Part shown: piece by piece, positions 55,328-64,000 of the stretch
Position numbering within the stretch: position 1 is the first letter of the stretch
Layout: every line of letters begins with the position of its first letter
DNA from: Thiodiazotropha sp040506705
Lineage (GTDB): Bacteria; Pseudomonadota; Gammaproteobacteria; Chromatiales; Chromatiaceae
Assembly (NCBI GenBank): GCA_040506705.1
Contig: JBEVWG010000007.1
Span: 1-64,000, forward strand
Direction of reading: 5' to 3'
DNA length: 64,000 nt
Translations under genes and position numbers: made by a program
The notes under the pieces: generated by a model
Seen by the model: the letters and a program-made list of their open reading frames with translations, nothing else
What the model was told of the DNA's origin: nothing
Database searches by the model: none

Positions 55328-58300
55328 TTATGAGGTTGGTTTAATCTTAAACATGATTGCATAGAGTGTTGGCACGAATAGCAGCGTCAAGAGTGTAGCA
55401 AAACCCAGTCCTGTCATGATGGTGAGTGACATGTTGACGAAGAATACATCCTGTAGCAGTGGTATCAATCCGAGAATGGTGGTGGCTGCCGCCAACACTA
55501 CTGGTCGCAGACGGCTTACAGTCGAGTCAAGGATTGCGTCGTAGGCCTGCTTACCGCTGGCAATCTGTTGGTCTATCTCATCTATGAGTACGATGGCATT
55601 CTTGATTAATAGCCCGATCAGGGATAGGGCGCCAAGCAGTGACATGAAATCAAAGGCACCATTAAAGCCAAGTAATCCGGCGGTGATACCAACTATGGCT
55701 AAAGGTACGGTCAGCCAGATGATCAATGGCTGGCGGAGTCTGCCGAATAGTAGAATGCTGACCAAAATCATGAGCAGAAAACCGAAGGGCAGGGAGCTGG
55801 CTAATCCTGCCTGTGCGTTCTTCGAATCCTCATACTCTCCACCCCAACTGAAATTGTAACCAGGCGGTAGTTCGATTGCTTCTACTTGAGGTTTTAAACG
55901 GCTGAACAGGGGAGTGGCCAATTCTGTAGTTGGATTGCATGAAGCGATAATGGTCTGAATACGATCACGGGATCGGATCAGTGGATTTTCGAATACCGTT
56001 TCGAAGCCATTGATTACCTGAGCTGCAGGCACTGACTGGTTCAATACCGGACTCCAAAGCACGATATCCCGCAGGTTGCCTACATCACTTCGTTCATCCT
56101 CAGAGGCACGCATGTAGATGGGGAGAACCCGTATGCCATCCCGGAACTGCCCTACAGGGGTTCCATCCATAGCATATTGCAGTGCCGAAGCCAGGTTTTC
56201 ACGAGTAATACCCAGTTGACGACCAACCTGCTCATTGAAAATCGGGCGAATCAGTTTTACAGGCTGCCGCCAATCGTCACGGATATCCTTTGCTTCGGAA
56301 TCAGCTCGCATGATCGATTGGGCCTGCTGAGAAAGTTGGCGCAATACAACCGGATCTGGACCTTGAAAGCGTGCCTCAATCTTGCTGTCTCTGCCTGGGC
56401 CGATGCGCATCGATTTTATAATCGGATCTGTCCAGGGGTAGTGTTCTTTGATGTGGCGATCCACCTTTGCCCAGATCTCAGCGATACGCGCTCTGCTATC
56501 GGTATGAACGATGATCTGGCTATAGACTGCTGAGGTCTCTTTGGGGTCGTAGACAAGAGTGAATCGTTGATGGCCGCTGCCTATGCTGATGCTGGTCTGC
56601 TCCACCCCCTCCTGTTCCATCAGAAACTGGTTGATGCGCAGGGTGTCCTCACGGGTGGCGCGAATATCGGTTCCCTCAATCTCCCAGACATCGACAAAGA
56701 ACATTGGTGTGTTGGATTCAGGAAAGAAGGCCTGCTTGACACTGCCGAAGCCGACCACTGCCAGCACAAACAGCCCAATCACCAAGGCAACTGTAATCCA
56801 GCGCAATCGCACGGCGCTGTCCACTACACCGCGAAACAGTTTAAAGACGCCTTTACCATAGGGGTCTTCACCCTGGCCCGCCTCAGCCGAACCCGGTTTC
56901 AGCAGTATTGAACAGAGTAGGGGGGTTGTACTGATTGCGGTGACCCAGGAGAGCAGCAGTGAGTAGAGGATGACCCAGAATAGAGAGTTGGCAAATTCAC
57001 CGGTACTGTCCTGAGAGAGCCCAATTGCAGAGAAGGCCAGAATGCCGATAACAGTACCTCCGAGCAGCGCCCAGATGGTCTTCGCCACAGTCTCCCTGGA
57101 TGCGTTGGCCGCACTCATGCCGCTCTGCATACGTACCAGCATTCCCTCGGCGACTACGATGGCATTATCCACCAGCATACCCAGAGCAATAACCAGAGCG
57201 CCAAGGGAGATCCGTTGTAGTTCGATACCGTCTATGTACATCAGCAACAGAGTGCCTGAGACGGTGATCAGAAGTACGGCGCCAATAATCAGACCAACCC
57301 TCAACCCCATAAAAAGCAGCAGGACTATGATCACGATGGCCACTGCCTGACCTACACTGACCAGGAATCCACTGACTGACTTTTCCACTTCCAAGGGTTG
57401 ATTGTAGATCTCTTTAATCTGCATGCCGGCAGGGATACTTCCGATCAGCTCATGAACTCTGGCATTGAGTAGTTCACCCACCGCCACCACATTTTCACCA
57501 GCCTGCATGGAGATACCTATGGTCAGTGCCGGCCTGCCGTCCAGGTAGTACATCTGGCTGGGCACTTCATCATATGCACGGGTGATTTGGGCAATGTCCC
57601 GCAGATAGATAAGGCGTTTATCTTCAGAGGCAACCATTACATCGCCTATGTCGGTGACTGACTGTAACTCGCCACTGGGTACGATACGCAGACGTTCGCG
57701 ATTGACACTGCCGTGGCCTGCGGTGACCACCGTATTCTGGGACTGCAGCAGTTGGGCTATGGCTGAAGGAGAGATACCCAGTTCGCCGAGCCGCTCACGT
57801 GAGATATCCACATAGACAACTTCTTTTTGTGTGCCACCGATGGAGACTTTACGCACTCCTGGCACTAAAACCAGTTCCTGTTTGAGGTAGTCGGCGAAAT
57901 CCCATAGATCTCGCCAGGTGTATCCCTGACCGGTGACAGCCAGATAGGCACCATACACATCACCAAAGTCGTCGATTACCATCGGAGCCTGGGCGCCCGG
58001 TGGTAACTTGTTCTTCATGTCTGCAATCTTGCGTCGCAGCTCATCGTATATGTCGGGGAAGTCACCCGCTCGGTATTTATCCTTGAATTCTATGGAGATG
58101 TCGGACATGCCGGGTCTGGAGATCGACATCTTGATCCGCTTGACCTGCTCAAGGCGCTGGATAGCATCCTCGATATGGTAGGTTACTTCATCTTCCACCT
58201 CCTGTGCGGAGGCACCGGGGTAGAGAGTGATTACCTTGGCATTTTTAATGGTGAATGCCGGGTCTTCCAACTTGCCCATCTTGTCGAAGCTGAGTAGACC

Positions 58301-58372
58301 ACCACCGACCAGTATGATGACCAGCAGCCAGGAGATGACCGGTGTGCGTACGGAGTATTCCCCGATATTCAT
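55328..58372 (-). CDS. RND efflux transporter, inner-membrane pump
   Basis: 1014 residues with the AcrB-type layout: helix 1 (about 11-28), a large periplasmic loop, helices 2-6 (about 330-490), a second loop, helices 8-12 (about 850-1010). The proton-relay segment reads LGMLVDNAIVVAEG, so one Asp of the AcrB pair is Asn, as in many members of this subgroup. The relay Lys in LIKNAIVLIDEID is present. The N-terminus EYSVRTPVISWLLVIILVGGG and LEDPAFTIKNAKVITLYPGAS are typical of the heavy group lacking an assigned drug. It is encoded downstream of its adaptor. No TolC-type gene is present. Confidence 0.92.
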   Translation of the reverse strand: MNIGEYSVRTPVISWLLVIILVGGGLLSFDKMGKLEDPAFTIKNAKVITLYPGASAQEVEDEVTYHIEDAIQRLEQVKRIKMSISRPGMSDISIEFKDKYRAGDFPDIYDELRRKIADMKNKLPPGAQAPMVIDDFGDVYGAYLAVTGQGYTWRDLWDFADYLKQELVLVPGVRKVSIGGTQKEVVYVDISRERLGELGISPSAIAQLLQSQNTVVTAGHGSVNRERLRIVPSGELQSVTDIGDVMVASEDKRLIYLRDIAQITRAYDEVPSQMYYLDGRPALTIGISMQAGENVVAVGELLNARVHELIGSIPAGMQIKEIYNQPLEVEKSVSGFLVSVGQAVAIVIIVLLLFMGLRVGLIIGAVLLITVSGTLLLMYIDGIELQRISLGALVIALGMLVDNAIVVAEGMLVRMQSGMSAANASRETVAKTIWALLGGTVIGILAFSAIGLSQDSTGEFANSLFWVILYSLLLSWVTAISTTPLLCSILLKPGSAEAGQGEDPYGKGVFKLFRGVVDSAVRLRWITVALVIGLFVLAVVGFGSVKQAFFPESNTPMFFVDVWEIEGTDIRATREDTLRINQFLMEQEGVEQTSISIGSGHQRFTLVYDPKETSAVYSQIIVHTDSRARIAEIWAKVDRHIKEHYPWTDPIIKSMRIGPGRDSKIEARFQGPDPVVLRQLSQQAQSIMRADSEAKDIRDDWRQPVKLIRPIFNEQVGRQLGITRENLASALQYAMDGTPVGQFRDGIRVLPIYMRASEDERSDVGNLRDIVLWSPVLNQSVPAAQVINGFETVFENPLIRSRDRIQTIIASCNPTTELATPLFSRLKPQVEAIELPPGYNFSWGGEYEDSKNAQAGLASSLPFGFLLMILVSILLFGRLRQPLIIWLTVPLAIVGITAGLLGFNGAFDFMSLLGALSLIGLLIKNAIVLIDEIDQQIASGKQAYDAILDSTVSRLRPVVLAAATTILGLIPLLQDVFFVNMSLTIMTGLGFATLLTLLFVPTLYAIMFKIKPTS

Positions 58373-58407
58373 GTGCGCCCCTTAATGATTCTTCTTTTTG
58401 TCGCCCG

Positions 58408-59529
58408 TTACTGGTACTTCAGATCTTCCGCTCTTTGCATGGCCTGCTCTTTGTCCGGCATCAGTCGTACTTTCATGCCCTTGACCAGAAAGGGGGTGCC
58501 GGCGGTGACGATACGGTCTCCAGGCTCTAACCCCTCAAAGACTTCAATATTTTCACCGAGGAGACGTCCAACCTTTACCACTCGGGGTTCGACGGTCATG
58601 CTCTCTGCTTCTACAACCCAGGCCTGGGGGTCAAGTTTGTAGTCACCAACAATGGCGCTGGCTGGTACTGTGTAGACTGTGCTGTCACTACTTAATTTAC
58701 TGAAATCAACAGTCACCTTTGCGGTCATGCCCGGTAGGATATTGGCACTATCCACTCTTTGCATGGTGTAGGTAATTTGAAAGGTTTGGGTCTTGGCATC
58801 TGCCTGGGTTGTTATCTCGCGAAAGGTCAGCGGGAAACGGCTGCCGGGAATGTCGGCGAAGGAGACAGTAACCAGAACATTCTCTTTGGCTCTCTCTCTG
58901 TCTGCGGATGTCAATCCCCGAAGCAGGCTCTCAGGTACATCGAATTTTACCTCGAGTTCAGAAATGTCCTGTAGGACGAGTACCGGCTGTTTGGCCTGTA
59001 TCTCTTCATAGTTGTCAATGTTGAGTAGCGCAATGCTGCCATTGAAGGGGGCCGTGAGCTTGGTGTAGTTGAGGTCCTGCTGCGCCGCCTTAAGGGCTGC
59101 GCTGGCACTCTTGAATTCCGCTTCAAGCTTGTCGAAATCCATTTTGGAGATATTGCCTTTCTTGATCAGTTCCTTAGCGCGACTAAAGTTACGATTAGCC
59201 TTGTCATAGTTGGCTTTTCGGTCGTTATAGACGATTTCAAGATCGGTTGGATCGAGTGCCGCGACCAGTTGCCCCGCCTTTATCTGATCACCCTCCTTGA
59301 CTGGCAACTGATTGAGTACCCCGGATACCCGAAAAGAGAGTTCGGCCCTGCGACCAGCATCAATCCGTGCTGGAAAAGTGCGGATAGCGCCACTGGACGT
59401 TGTTTCAATCAGAAAACTCTTGATTGGACGCACCACATCTACCGGTTCAGCCGTAGGAGGTTCACTACATCCACAGAGAGATAGACAGACCATGGTTAGT
59501 CCGATGATGCCATTTCTTGACCCACTCAT
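58408..59529 (-). CDS. RND periplasmic adaptor (membrane fusion) lipoprotein
   Basis: 373 residues with lipobox LCGC (Cys near 21). Barrel-sandwich hybrid halves (RRAELSFRVSGVLNQLPVKE and LTAPFNGSIALLNIDNYE) flank an alpha-helical hairpin (about residues 98-150: NDRKANYDKANRNFSRAKEL). A beta-barrel and membrane-proximal domain follow. It links the RND pump encoded 36 bases downstream to an outer-membrane channel. Confidence 0.92.
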   Translation of the reverse strand: MSGSRNGIIGLTMVCLSLCGCSEPPTAEPVDVVRPIKSFLIETTSSGAIRTFPARIDAGRRAELSFRVSGVLNQLPVKEGDQIKAGQLVAALDPTDLEIVYNDRKANYDKANRNFSRAKELIKKGNISKMDFDKLEAEFKSASAALKAAQQDLNYTKLTAPFNGSIALLNIDNYEEIQAKQPVLVLQDISELEVKFDVPESLLRGLTSADRERAKENVLVTVSFADIPGSRFPLTFREITTQADAKTQTFQITYTMQRVDSANILPGMTAKVTVDFSKLSSDSTVYTVPASAIVGDYKLDPQAWVVEAESMTVEPRVVKVGRLLGENIEVFEGLEPGDRIVTAGTPFLVKGMKVRLMPDKEQAMQRAEDLKYQ

Positions 59530-59637
59530 TTTTATTGAACTCCCCAGCAGACAGTCCAGTGGCTGGACTTTTTATAATCTTTGTTAATACTCTACTTTAG
59601 CGCCGATTAAAAAAAATAGACAGGTAGTGAAGTAAAA

Positions 59638-60924
59638 ATGAAGCTATTAAATTCCCCCGATAATCTAGGCTTATTATCCCGACTGCCGATCTTGCAAATA
59701 GTAACAAACAGGCTTTTGATGATGCTCATTATTGCAGTGATGAGTGGTGGATGTTCTTTGATGGAAATTTTCCAACAGACCGAGGGTGTTAATCAGGCTG
59801 GTACTATTTCCGGTAGTGTCACTATTGAAAGTGAGAGTGATGCGCCAGTAGTTATTCTGCTTTTTACAAAAGAGGATTTTGCACCGGAACTTGAGCGAAA
59901 ATATGTTCTACAGGGCGCAGGTAAATTTCGCTTCTATGCTACGGAAGGTAGCTATTATGTTGCAGCATTTCAGGACACAAATCGTGACAATCTCTACCAG
60001 CAAACAGAACCAGCAGTAATATATGGTGGTGATGATATATTTTCTGCAACCCCATTGGTACTTGGGGCCAGTGATCATATTGAACTGAACAATCTGGTGC
60101 TGAAAAATCTGATATCGAAACAAACAAATCGAGACAATATCTCGTTTAATATTGAACAGGACCATACTGGAGAGAGGCTTTCTCTGGATGATCCAAGGTT
60201 CTCCCGTGAGATTGGTACCCTTGGATTATGGAGACCCATCTCCTTCATAGATCAGGTGGGTATAGGGCTCTATATGCTCTCTGCTCCTGAAGCAGATCGT
60301 ATTCCGGTGATTTTTATTCATGGTGCTGGTGGTACGCCGCTTGAGTTCGCTGAGTTGACTAAAAGTTTGGATGAGAGTCGATTTCAACCCTGGGTGCTTC
60401 ACTATCCCAGTGGCTTGAGACTCGATATTGTCAGCGACTATCTTGTGAAAAGCATCAACCAGTTAGAGAGTCAATATCGATTCGACTCATTCTATCTGAT
60501 CGCTCATAGTATGGGCGGGTTGGTGATGCGATCGACCGTTAAAAAATATTACGAAAGTGAACACCAGCCTGTTATCGGTCTGGCAATGACAATCAACAGC
60601 CCCATGGATGGTATGGCCAGTGCTGAATTTGGAGCGAAGTCATCTCCAATTGTCGTTCCCTCCTGGAGAGATATCGCGAAAAACAGTGAATTTTTAGACA
60701 ATATCAGGAATTGGCCCTGGCCAGGTAAATTGCCTTATCACTTGGTATTTTCTTATCAGAGTGGTGAGGGAGACGATGGGGTGGTTGACCTGGAGAGTCA
60801 GATTCCATTGGCACTGCAAACAGAGGCTACTCGGCTATATGGCTTTAACGCGGGACATGCGACCATTCTCAAAAACCCCCTATTCATTCGTGAATTTCAA
60901 AATATCATGAATAAGAGTTACTAA
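59638..60924 (+). CDS. Alpha/beta-hydrolase (lipase/esterase-like) lipoprotein
   Basis: 428 residues. A hydrophobic segment ends in MSGGC (Cys about residue 39), a probable lipobox after a long N-terminal lead; an internal ATG at codon 28 (59719) would give a more usual signal length. Residues about 50-150 form a beta-sandwich domain. The hydrolase part has the oxyanion region VIFIHGAGGTPLEF, nucleophile Ser in AHSMGGLVMR, Asp in GDDGVVDLES and His in FNAGHATILKN. It is thus a complete Ser-Asp-His triad. Substrate unknown; cell-envelope or extracellular lipids or esters are possible. Monocistronic. Confidence 0.83.
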   Translation: MKLLNSPDNLGLLSRLPILQIVTNRLLMMLIIAVMSGGCSLMEIFQQTEGVNQAGTISGSVTIESESDAPVVILLFTKEDFAPELERKYVLQGAGKFRFYATEGSYYVAAFQDTNRDNLYQQTEPAVIYGGDDIFSATPLVLGASDHIELNNLVLKNLISKQTNRDNISFNIEQDHTGERLSLDDPRFSREIGTLGLWRPISFIDQVGIGLYMLSAPEADRIPVIFIHGAGGTPLEFAELTKSLDESRFQPWVLHYPSGLRLDIVSDYLVKSINQLESQYRFDSFYLIAHSMGGLVMRSTVKKYYESEHQPVIGLAMTINSPMDGMASAEFGAKSSPIVVPSWRDIAKNSEFLDNIRNWPWPGKLPYHLVFSYQSGEGDDGVVDLESQIPLALQTEATRLYGFNAGHATILKNPLFIREFQNIMNKSY

Positions 60925-61228
60925 AATCAGAGTCCAAGCTCACATCACAAGGGTGAGGCCCTCCCTCACCATAAGAGTGTCGATTCCCCAGAAACCCCAG
61001 GTAGTTTGTTCATCTCCATCAGCGTCGTCTGTATAGCGGCTCGATAGGTGGTTTTCTTTTCAGTTGGACATGGTGCGGCAGGGCCGCAACCTACCGTTGA
61101 ATTTAATCAGGACAGTAGGTGTTATGTGCCGCAACGACGGGATCAGTAAGCATGTCTGATTTTTCGATCCAGATTGAATAACCATTAATATGACAGATTT
61201 GATTGCTGGGAGAATAAGATTCCAACAA
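60925..61228. other. 304-bp region between convergent genes
   Basis: It holds a hairpin GGTGAGG/CCTCACC (60952-60970) just after the hydrolase stop and the REP-like pair at 61072-61135. No gene is seen; a plus-strand ORF from 61190 is only antisense to fbaB. Confidence 0.6.
61072..61135. repeat. REP-like inverted pair
   Basis: GGTGCGGCAGGGCCGCAACC with TAC (61072-61094) is itself a foldback (TGCGGC-agg-GCCGCA). Read in reverse complement it has the layout GTAGGtTGcGGCCcTGCCgCACC, matching the REP units at the window end except at a few paired positions. A second copy, GTAGGTGTTATGTGCCGCAA (61115-61135), faces the first. Together they form a REP doublet near the fbaB end. Confidence 0.55.
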
Positions 61229-62281
61229 TCAGGCGATAGTCACATTAGAGTCAAGATAGACATCCTGGATGGCATTAAGCAGCTCGACCCCTTCCTCCAT
61301 TGGACGCTGGAAGGCCTTACGCCCGGATATCATACCCATGCCACCAGCGCGCTTATTAATGACTGCCGTACGCACAGCCTGGGACAGGTCACCCTGACCG
61401 GAGGAGGCGCCCCCCGAGTTGATCAGTCCAGCTCTACCCATATAACAGTTTGCTACCTGGTAACGTACCAGGTCGATTGGGTGCTCAGAGGTGAGGTCGC
61501 TATAGACCTTGTCATGAGTCTTACCGAAATTAACTGCTCGATAACCGCCATTACCCTCTGCTTGCTTCTGTTTTACAATATCTGCTGCGATGGTGGCAGC
61601 CAAATGGTTGGCTTGCCCGGTAAGATCAGCGGCAGAGTGGTAGTCCACGCCATCAACCTTGAAAGCGCTGTTTCTTAAATAAGCCCAAAGGACTGTTGCC
61701 ATACCCAGTTCATGAGCCTGTTGAAAGGCATCAGAGATCTCCATGATCTGGCGACGGGAATCAGAGGAGCCAAAATAGATTGTGGCGCCAACGGCTACCG
61801 CCCCCATATCGAATGCCTGTTCAACTGATGCAAACAGGGTTTGATCGTAAATCGTGGGATAGGTGAGCATTTCATTATGGTTAAGCTTAACCAAAAATGG
61901 AATCTTGTGAGCGTAGCGACGTGACACTGCACCCAGTACTCCCAAGGTAGAGGCAACCGCATTGCAACCCCCTTCAATGGCCAGCTCGACAATTTTAGCC
62001 GGGTCGAAATAGATCGGATTGGGCGCAAAGGAGGCGCCTCCTGAGTGCTCGACACCCTGATCAACCGGTAGTATTGAAAGGTATCCACTACCTGTCAGGC
62101 GACCAGTATTGAAGAGGGTCTGCAAACTGCGCAATACGCCTGGTTTGAGGTCCTTGTCTGCAACAACCCTGTCCACATAGTCGGAGCCAGGGAGATGGAG
62201 TGCGGTTTGATCGATAGTCCTGCATTGATGGCCCAACAGGTGTTCAGCCTCAGAACCCAGTAGTTTTGTTATATCAGTCAT
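61229..62281 (-). CDS. fbaB: Class I fructose-bisphosphate aldolase (FbaB/DhnA family)
   Basis: 350 residues, the same length as E. coli FbaB and strongly similar to it from memory. TGRLTGSGYLSILPVDQGVE, then FLVKLNHNEMLTYPTIYDQT, GAVAVGATIYFGS, the Lys-rich AADIVKQKQAEGNGGY and NCYMGRAGLINSGG are all present. It splits or forms fructose 1,6-bisphosphate through a Schiff-base lysine, in the cytoplasm. In autotrophic sulfur oxidisers it would serve gluconeogenesis and the Calvin cycle. Start ATG with a weak GGAA upstream; monocistronic. Confidence 0.95.
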   Translation of the reverse strand: MTDITKLLGSEAEHLLGHQCRTIDQTALHLPGSDYVDRVVADKDLKPGVLRSLQTLFNTGRLTGSGYLSILPVDQGVEHSGGASFAPNPIYFDPAKIVELAIEGGCNAVASTLGVLGAVSRRYAHKIPFLVKLNHNEMLTYPTIYDQTLFASVEQAFDMGAVAVGATIYFGSSDSRRQIMEISDAFQQAHELGMATVLWAYLRNSAFKVDGVDYHSAADLTGQANHLAATIAADIVKQKQAEGNGGYRAVNFGKTHDKVYSDLTSEHPIDLVRYQVANCYMGRAGLINSGGASSGQGDLSQAVRTAVINKRAGGMGMISGRKAFQRPMEEGVELLNAIQDVYLDSNVTIA

Positions 62282-62676
62282 AAGGGATTCCAGATTGTAG
62301 TGTTGTTACTCTTGTTACATGAGTATAGATAGTCTGTTCAGTTATGTTAGAGGAGGCGGAGGAAAAATATTTATGAAAAAAGAGTACTCTGGCGGATTCT
62401 CTTTTCTCTTTATTATTAAAGCTCTTAAGTGATCATAGTCTTGCGATGAACTGTAGCGTAGAAACGGCGTATATTTAGTTGGTAAGCGTTTCCCATTTCA
62501 GCTTATCAATCTTTGGCTGTGTCGGTTTTGAATGTTGTGCGCTATAAAATAGTAAAATATATATGTTCAATATTTAAAAAAAAATATATTATTTGACAGA
62601 AATCACATTCTGCAGGATTCGCAATGCTATGCTGTGTCTTGGGTCGATCGGAAGAAACTTATTAACGGACTAAATT
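62282..62676. other. 395-bp region upstream of the PEP-CTERM gene
   Basis: AT-rich, with a TTGACA (62593-62598) but no good -10 at 16-18 bases. The same place reads TTGACAGAAATCAC, 8 of 10 bases of an FNR box, so an activator site is possible but weak. No gene is seen. Confidence 0.5.
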
Positions 62677-63231
62677 ATGAAAAGAAAATATCTAAAAACT
62701 TTAGTAGCTGCTTCTCTTCTTATTCCAATCTTCAGTGTTAATGCCGCTACCTATAATGTAGGAACTTTCTATATCTATCCTGACCATCCGGATGGTAACT
62801 ATTCAATTGATACTTCAGGGGCATTTTGGGATGAGTTCGATTTCAGTACGCGCGTATATGGTTGGAGTAGAGGGGCCAGTGTAACTTTCAGTGGAACCCA
62901 TAGCGGTATGTACAATAGTGAACTCCTGCTCATCAATCTGAACACAAGACAAACATACAATTTGGGTGAGGATTTCTCGGTGACACTTGATAATCTGAGA
63001 TATGGACAGAGATTCGCTATTGCTGGCGCTGGTCTTATGGCTACTGATCCATCAATACTCTCCTCATATAATTTATCGATGGACGCGGAACTTACCTTAT
63101 CTACCAACCCACCTAATCCAGTTCCATTACCTGCAGCTACCTGGCTTTTCGCTTCTGGCCTGATGGGCTTTGTGAGTTATCGAAGAAAAAAGATTCCTGA
63201 GGAAAATGAGAGTACGTCAATAGTGTCATAG
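62677..63231 (+). CDS. PEP-CTERM domain secreted protein
   Basis: 184 residues. Sec signal (cut near VNA-A, about residue 23). The mature part is a small beta-rich domain (about residues 25-145) without known catalytic motifs. The C-terminus has the sorting tag VPLPAATWLFASGLMGF followed by SYRRKK: the variant Val-Pro-Leu-Pro motif, a hydrophobic helix, then a basic cluster. Such proteins are processed by exosortase and linked to exopolysaccharide production. No exosortase or EPS gene is in the window. Monocistronic; the start ATG has a poor RBS. Confidence 0.85.
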   Translation: MKRKYLKTLVAASLLIPIFSVNAATYNVGTFYIYPDHPDGNYSIDTSGAFWDEFDFSTRVYGWSRGASVTFSGTHSGMYNSELLLINLNTRQTYNLGEDFSVTLDNLRYGQRFAIAGAGLMATDPSILSSYNLSMDAELTLSTNPPNPVPLPAATWLFASGLMGFVSYRRKKIPEENESTSIVS

Positions 63232-63341
63232 TAATGACTGCTAACTCACAAGATCAGTTTAGGTTATAGACTCTGTTTTTAGTGTTTGGTAGAAAAGACT
63301 TACACTGATATTTTTCACTTCTTTATGACCTGTATGGTGCT

Positions 63342-63478
63342 GTAGGGTGGGGCCATGCCCCACCTATTAAGCTGAAAAATATTACAATATAACCAATTTT
63401 CTTATTCTAAATATCGAGTAATAATCTATTGATGGCGAGTTATTTAACCCATTTTGGTGGGGCATGGCCCCACCCTAC
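63342..63478. repeat. REPIN-like element, copy 1
   Basis: The 23-bp palindromic sequence at 63342-63364 is the exact reverse complement of 63456-63478. Each arm also folds on itself (TGGGGC-CAT-GCCCCA). Total 137 bp. The GTAGGGTGGG head is typical of REP sequences mobilised by RAYT transposases, by general knowledge. Confidence 0.8.
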
Positions 63479-63624
63479 CTAGGTCACTAATATCGAAGTT
63501 ATCCTGCATTAGGTAATGAGGGATCAGAATCAGTTGCAGTACATAGTGACACTCATATATCGAGATATGACTTACACCAACATTTTCGACTTCTTTATGA
63601 CCTGTATGGTGGAGAAATAGAGCT

Positions 63625-63762
63625 GTAGGGTGGGGCCATGCCCCACCATATTAAGCTGAAAAATAGTACAATATAGCCAGTTTTCTTATTCAAGATATCG
63701 AGTAATAATCTATTGGTAGCGAGTTATTTAACCCATTTTGGTGGGGCATGGCCCCACCCTAC
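63625..63762. repeat. REPIN-like element, copy 2
   Basis: Arms 63625-63647 and 63740-63762 are exact reverse complements and identical to those of copy 1. The 92-base spacer is nearly the same as in copy 1. Confidence 0.8.
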
Positions 63763-63908
63763 CTAGGTCACTAATATCGAAGTTATTCTGCATTAGGTAA
63801 TGAGGGATCAGAATCAGTTGCAGTACATAGTGACACTCATATATCGAGATATGACTTACACCAACATTTTCCACTTCTTTATGATCTGTATGGTGGAAAA
63901 ATAGAGCT

Positions 63909-64000
63909 GTAGGGTGGGGCCATGCCCCACCATATTAAGCTGAAGAATAGTACAATGTAGCCAATTATCTTATTCAAGATATAGAGTGATAATCTATTGG
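63909..64000. repeat. REPIN-like element, copy 3 (cut by window end)
   Basis: The left arm (63909-63931) is identical to the other copies. The spacer runs to the end of the window, so the right arm should lie about 20-50 bases beyond it. Confidence 0.75.

Larger units (their letters stand above)
63297..64000. repeat. Tandem array of about 284-bp units, each with paired REP palindromes
   Basis: Units start at GACTTACAC near 63297, 63569 and 63852; the third is cut by the window end. The 23-bp palindromic head (GTAGGGTGGGGCCATG...) recurs at 63342, 63625 and 63909 (periods 283 and 284). Units 2 and 3 are nearly identical. Unit 1 is more diverged at its start and lacks about 12 bp before the palindrome. 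No ORF is present, so this is not coding and not a CRISPR. Confidence 0.9.

Noticed and set aside
61190..61678. 162-codon plus-strand ORF
   Set aside because: It lies antisense to the well-conserved fbaB and matches no protein pattern.
63297..64000. CRISPR array
   Set aside because: The unit is about 284 bp, with near-identical 'spacers' and paired inverted palindromes.

Overview
The window reads as a chromosome segment of a free-living or symbiotic gammaproteobacterium of the sulfur-oxidiser type (Chromatiales/Sedimenticola-like; this is inference). The clues are a complete ccm operon, Gram-negative envelope genes (lolCD, lpxK, kdsB), ExbBD, ComEC, a class I FbaB aldolase, a SulP transporter, an octahaem HAO-like cytochrome, and both PEP-CTERM and GlyGly-CTERM sorting tags. 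No tRNA, rRNA, CRISPR array, integrase or transposase was recognised.

Layout. 1-2.5 kb: a foldback element, a terminator and an octahaem HAO-like cytochrome gene on the minus strand, behind an intergenic region with a perfect FNR box. 2.5-7.3 kb: an LVIVD-propeller lipoprotein converging on an EF-G-like GTPase. 7.6-14.7 kb: the minus-strand operon ccmABCDEFGHI, including a 55-residue ccmD. 15.4-17.4 kb: a TrpD2-like protein with a Rieske protein, and a small secreted protein. 17.5-25.8 kb: mostly plus-strand envelope genes (lolC, lolD, comEC, exbB, exbD, lpxK, a Trm112-like gene, kdsB), closed by a good terminator. 26.2-27.7 kb: a soluble HisKA_3 kinase facing a NarL-type regulator tail to tail.

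28.2-47.6 kb is the most unusual part: nine consecutive plus-strand genes that look like one extracellular copper/redox locus. They encode a 2002-residue secreted beta-helix protein, three tandem multicopper-oxidase-like proteins, a small membrane-anchored protein, a Calx-beta adhesin-like protein with a GlyGly-CTERM tail, an SCO copper chaperone with a His-rich segment, a cytochrome c/periplasmic-binding-protein fusion, and a membrane kinase whose ATPase domain looks dead. The copper ligands of one ordinary multicopper oxidase appear to be divided between the first two oxidase-like proteins, while the third has lost them. Two very stable RNA hairpins bracket the trio. The membrane kinase lacks ATP-binding motifs and the soluble kinase lacks a sensor, so they may work as a pair with the nearby regulator.

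47.6-54.8 kb (minus strand): a PhnD-like lipoprotein paired with a PAS-GGDEF-EAL protein, a SulP transporter and a DegS-like protease. 55-59.5 kb: a small unknown gene and an RND pump with its adaptor. 59.6-63.2 kb: an alpha/beta-hydrolase lipoprotein, fbaB and a PEP-CTERM protein. The last 0.7 kb is a tandem array of about 284-bp units, each holding a pair of inverted REP-like palindromes, running off the edge.
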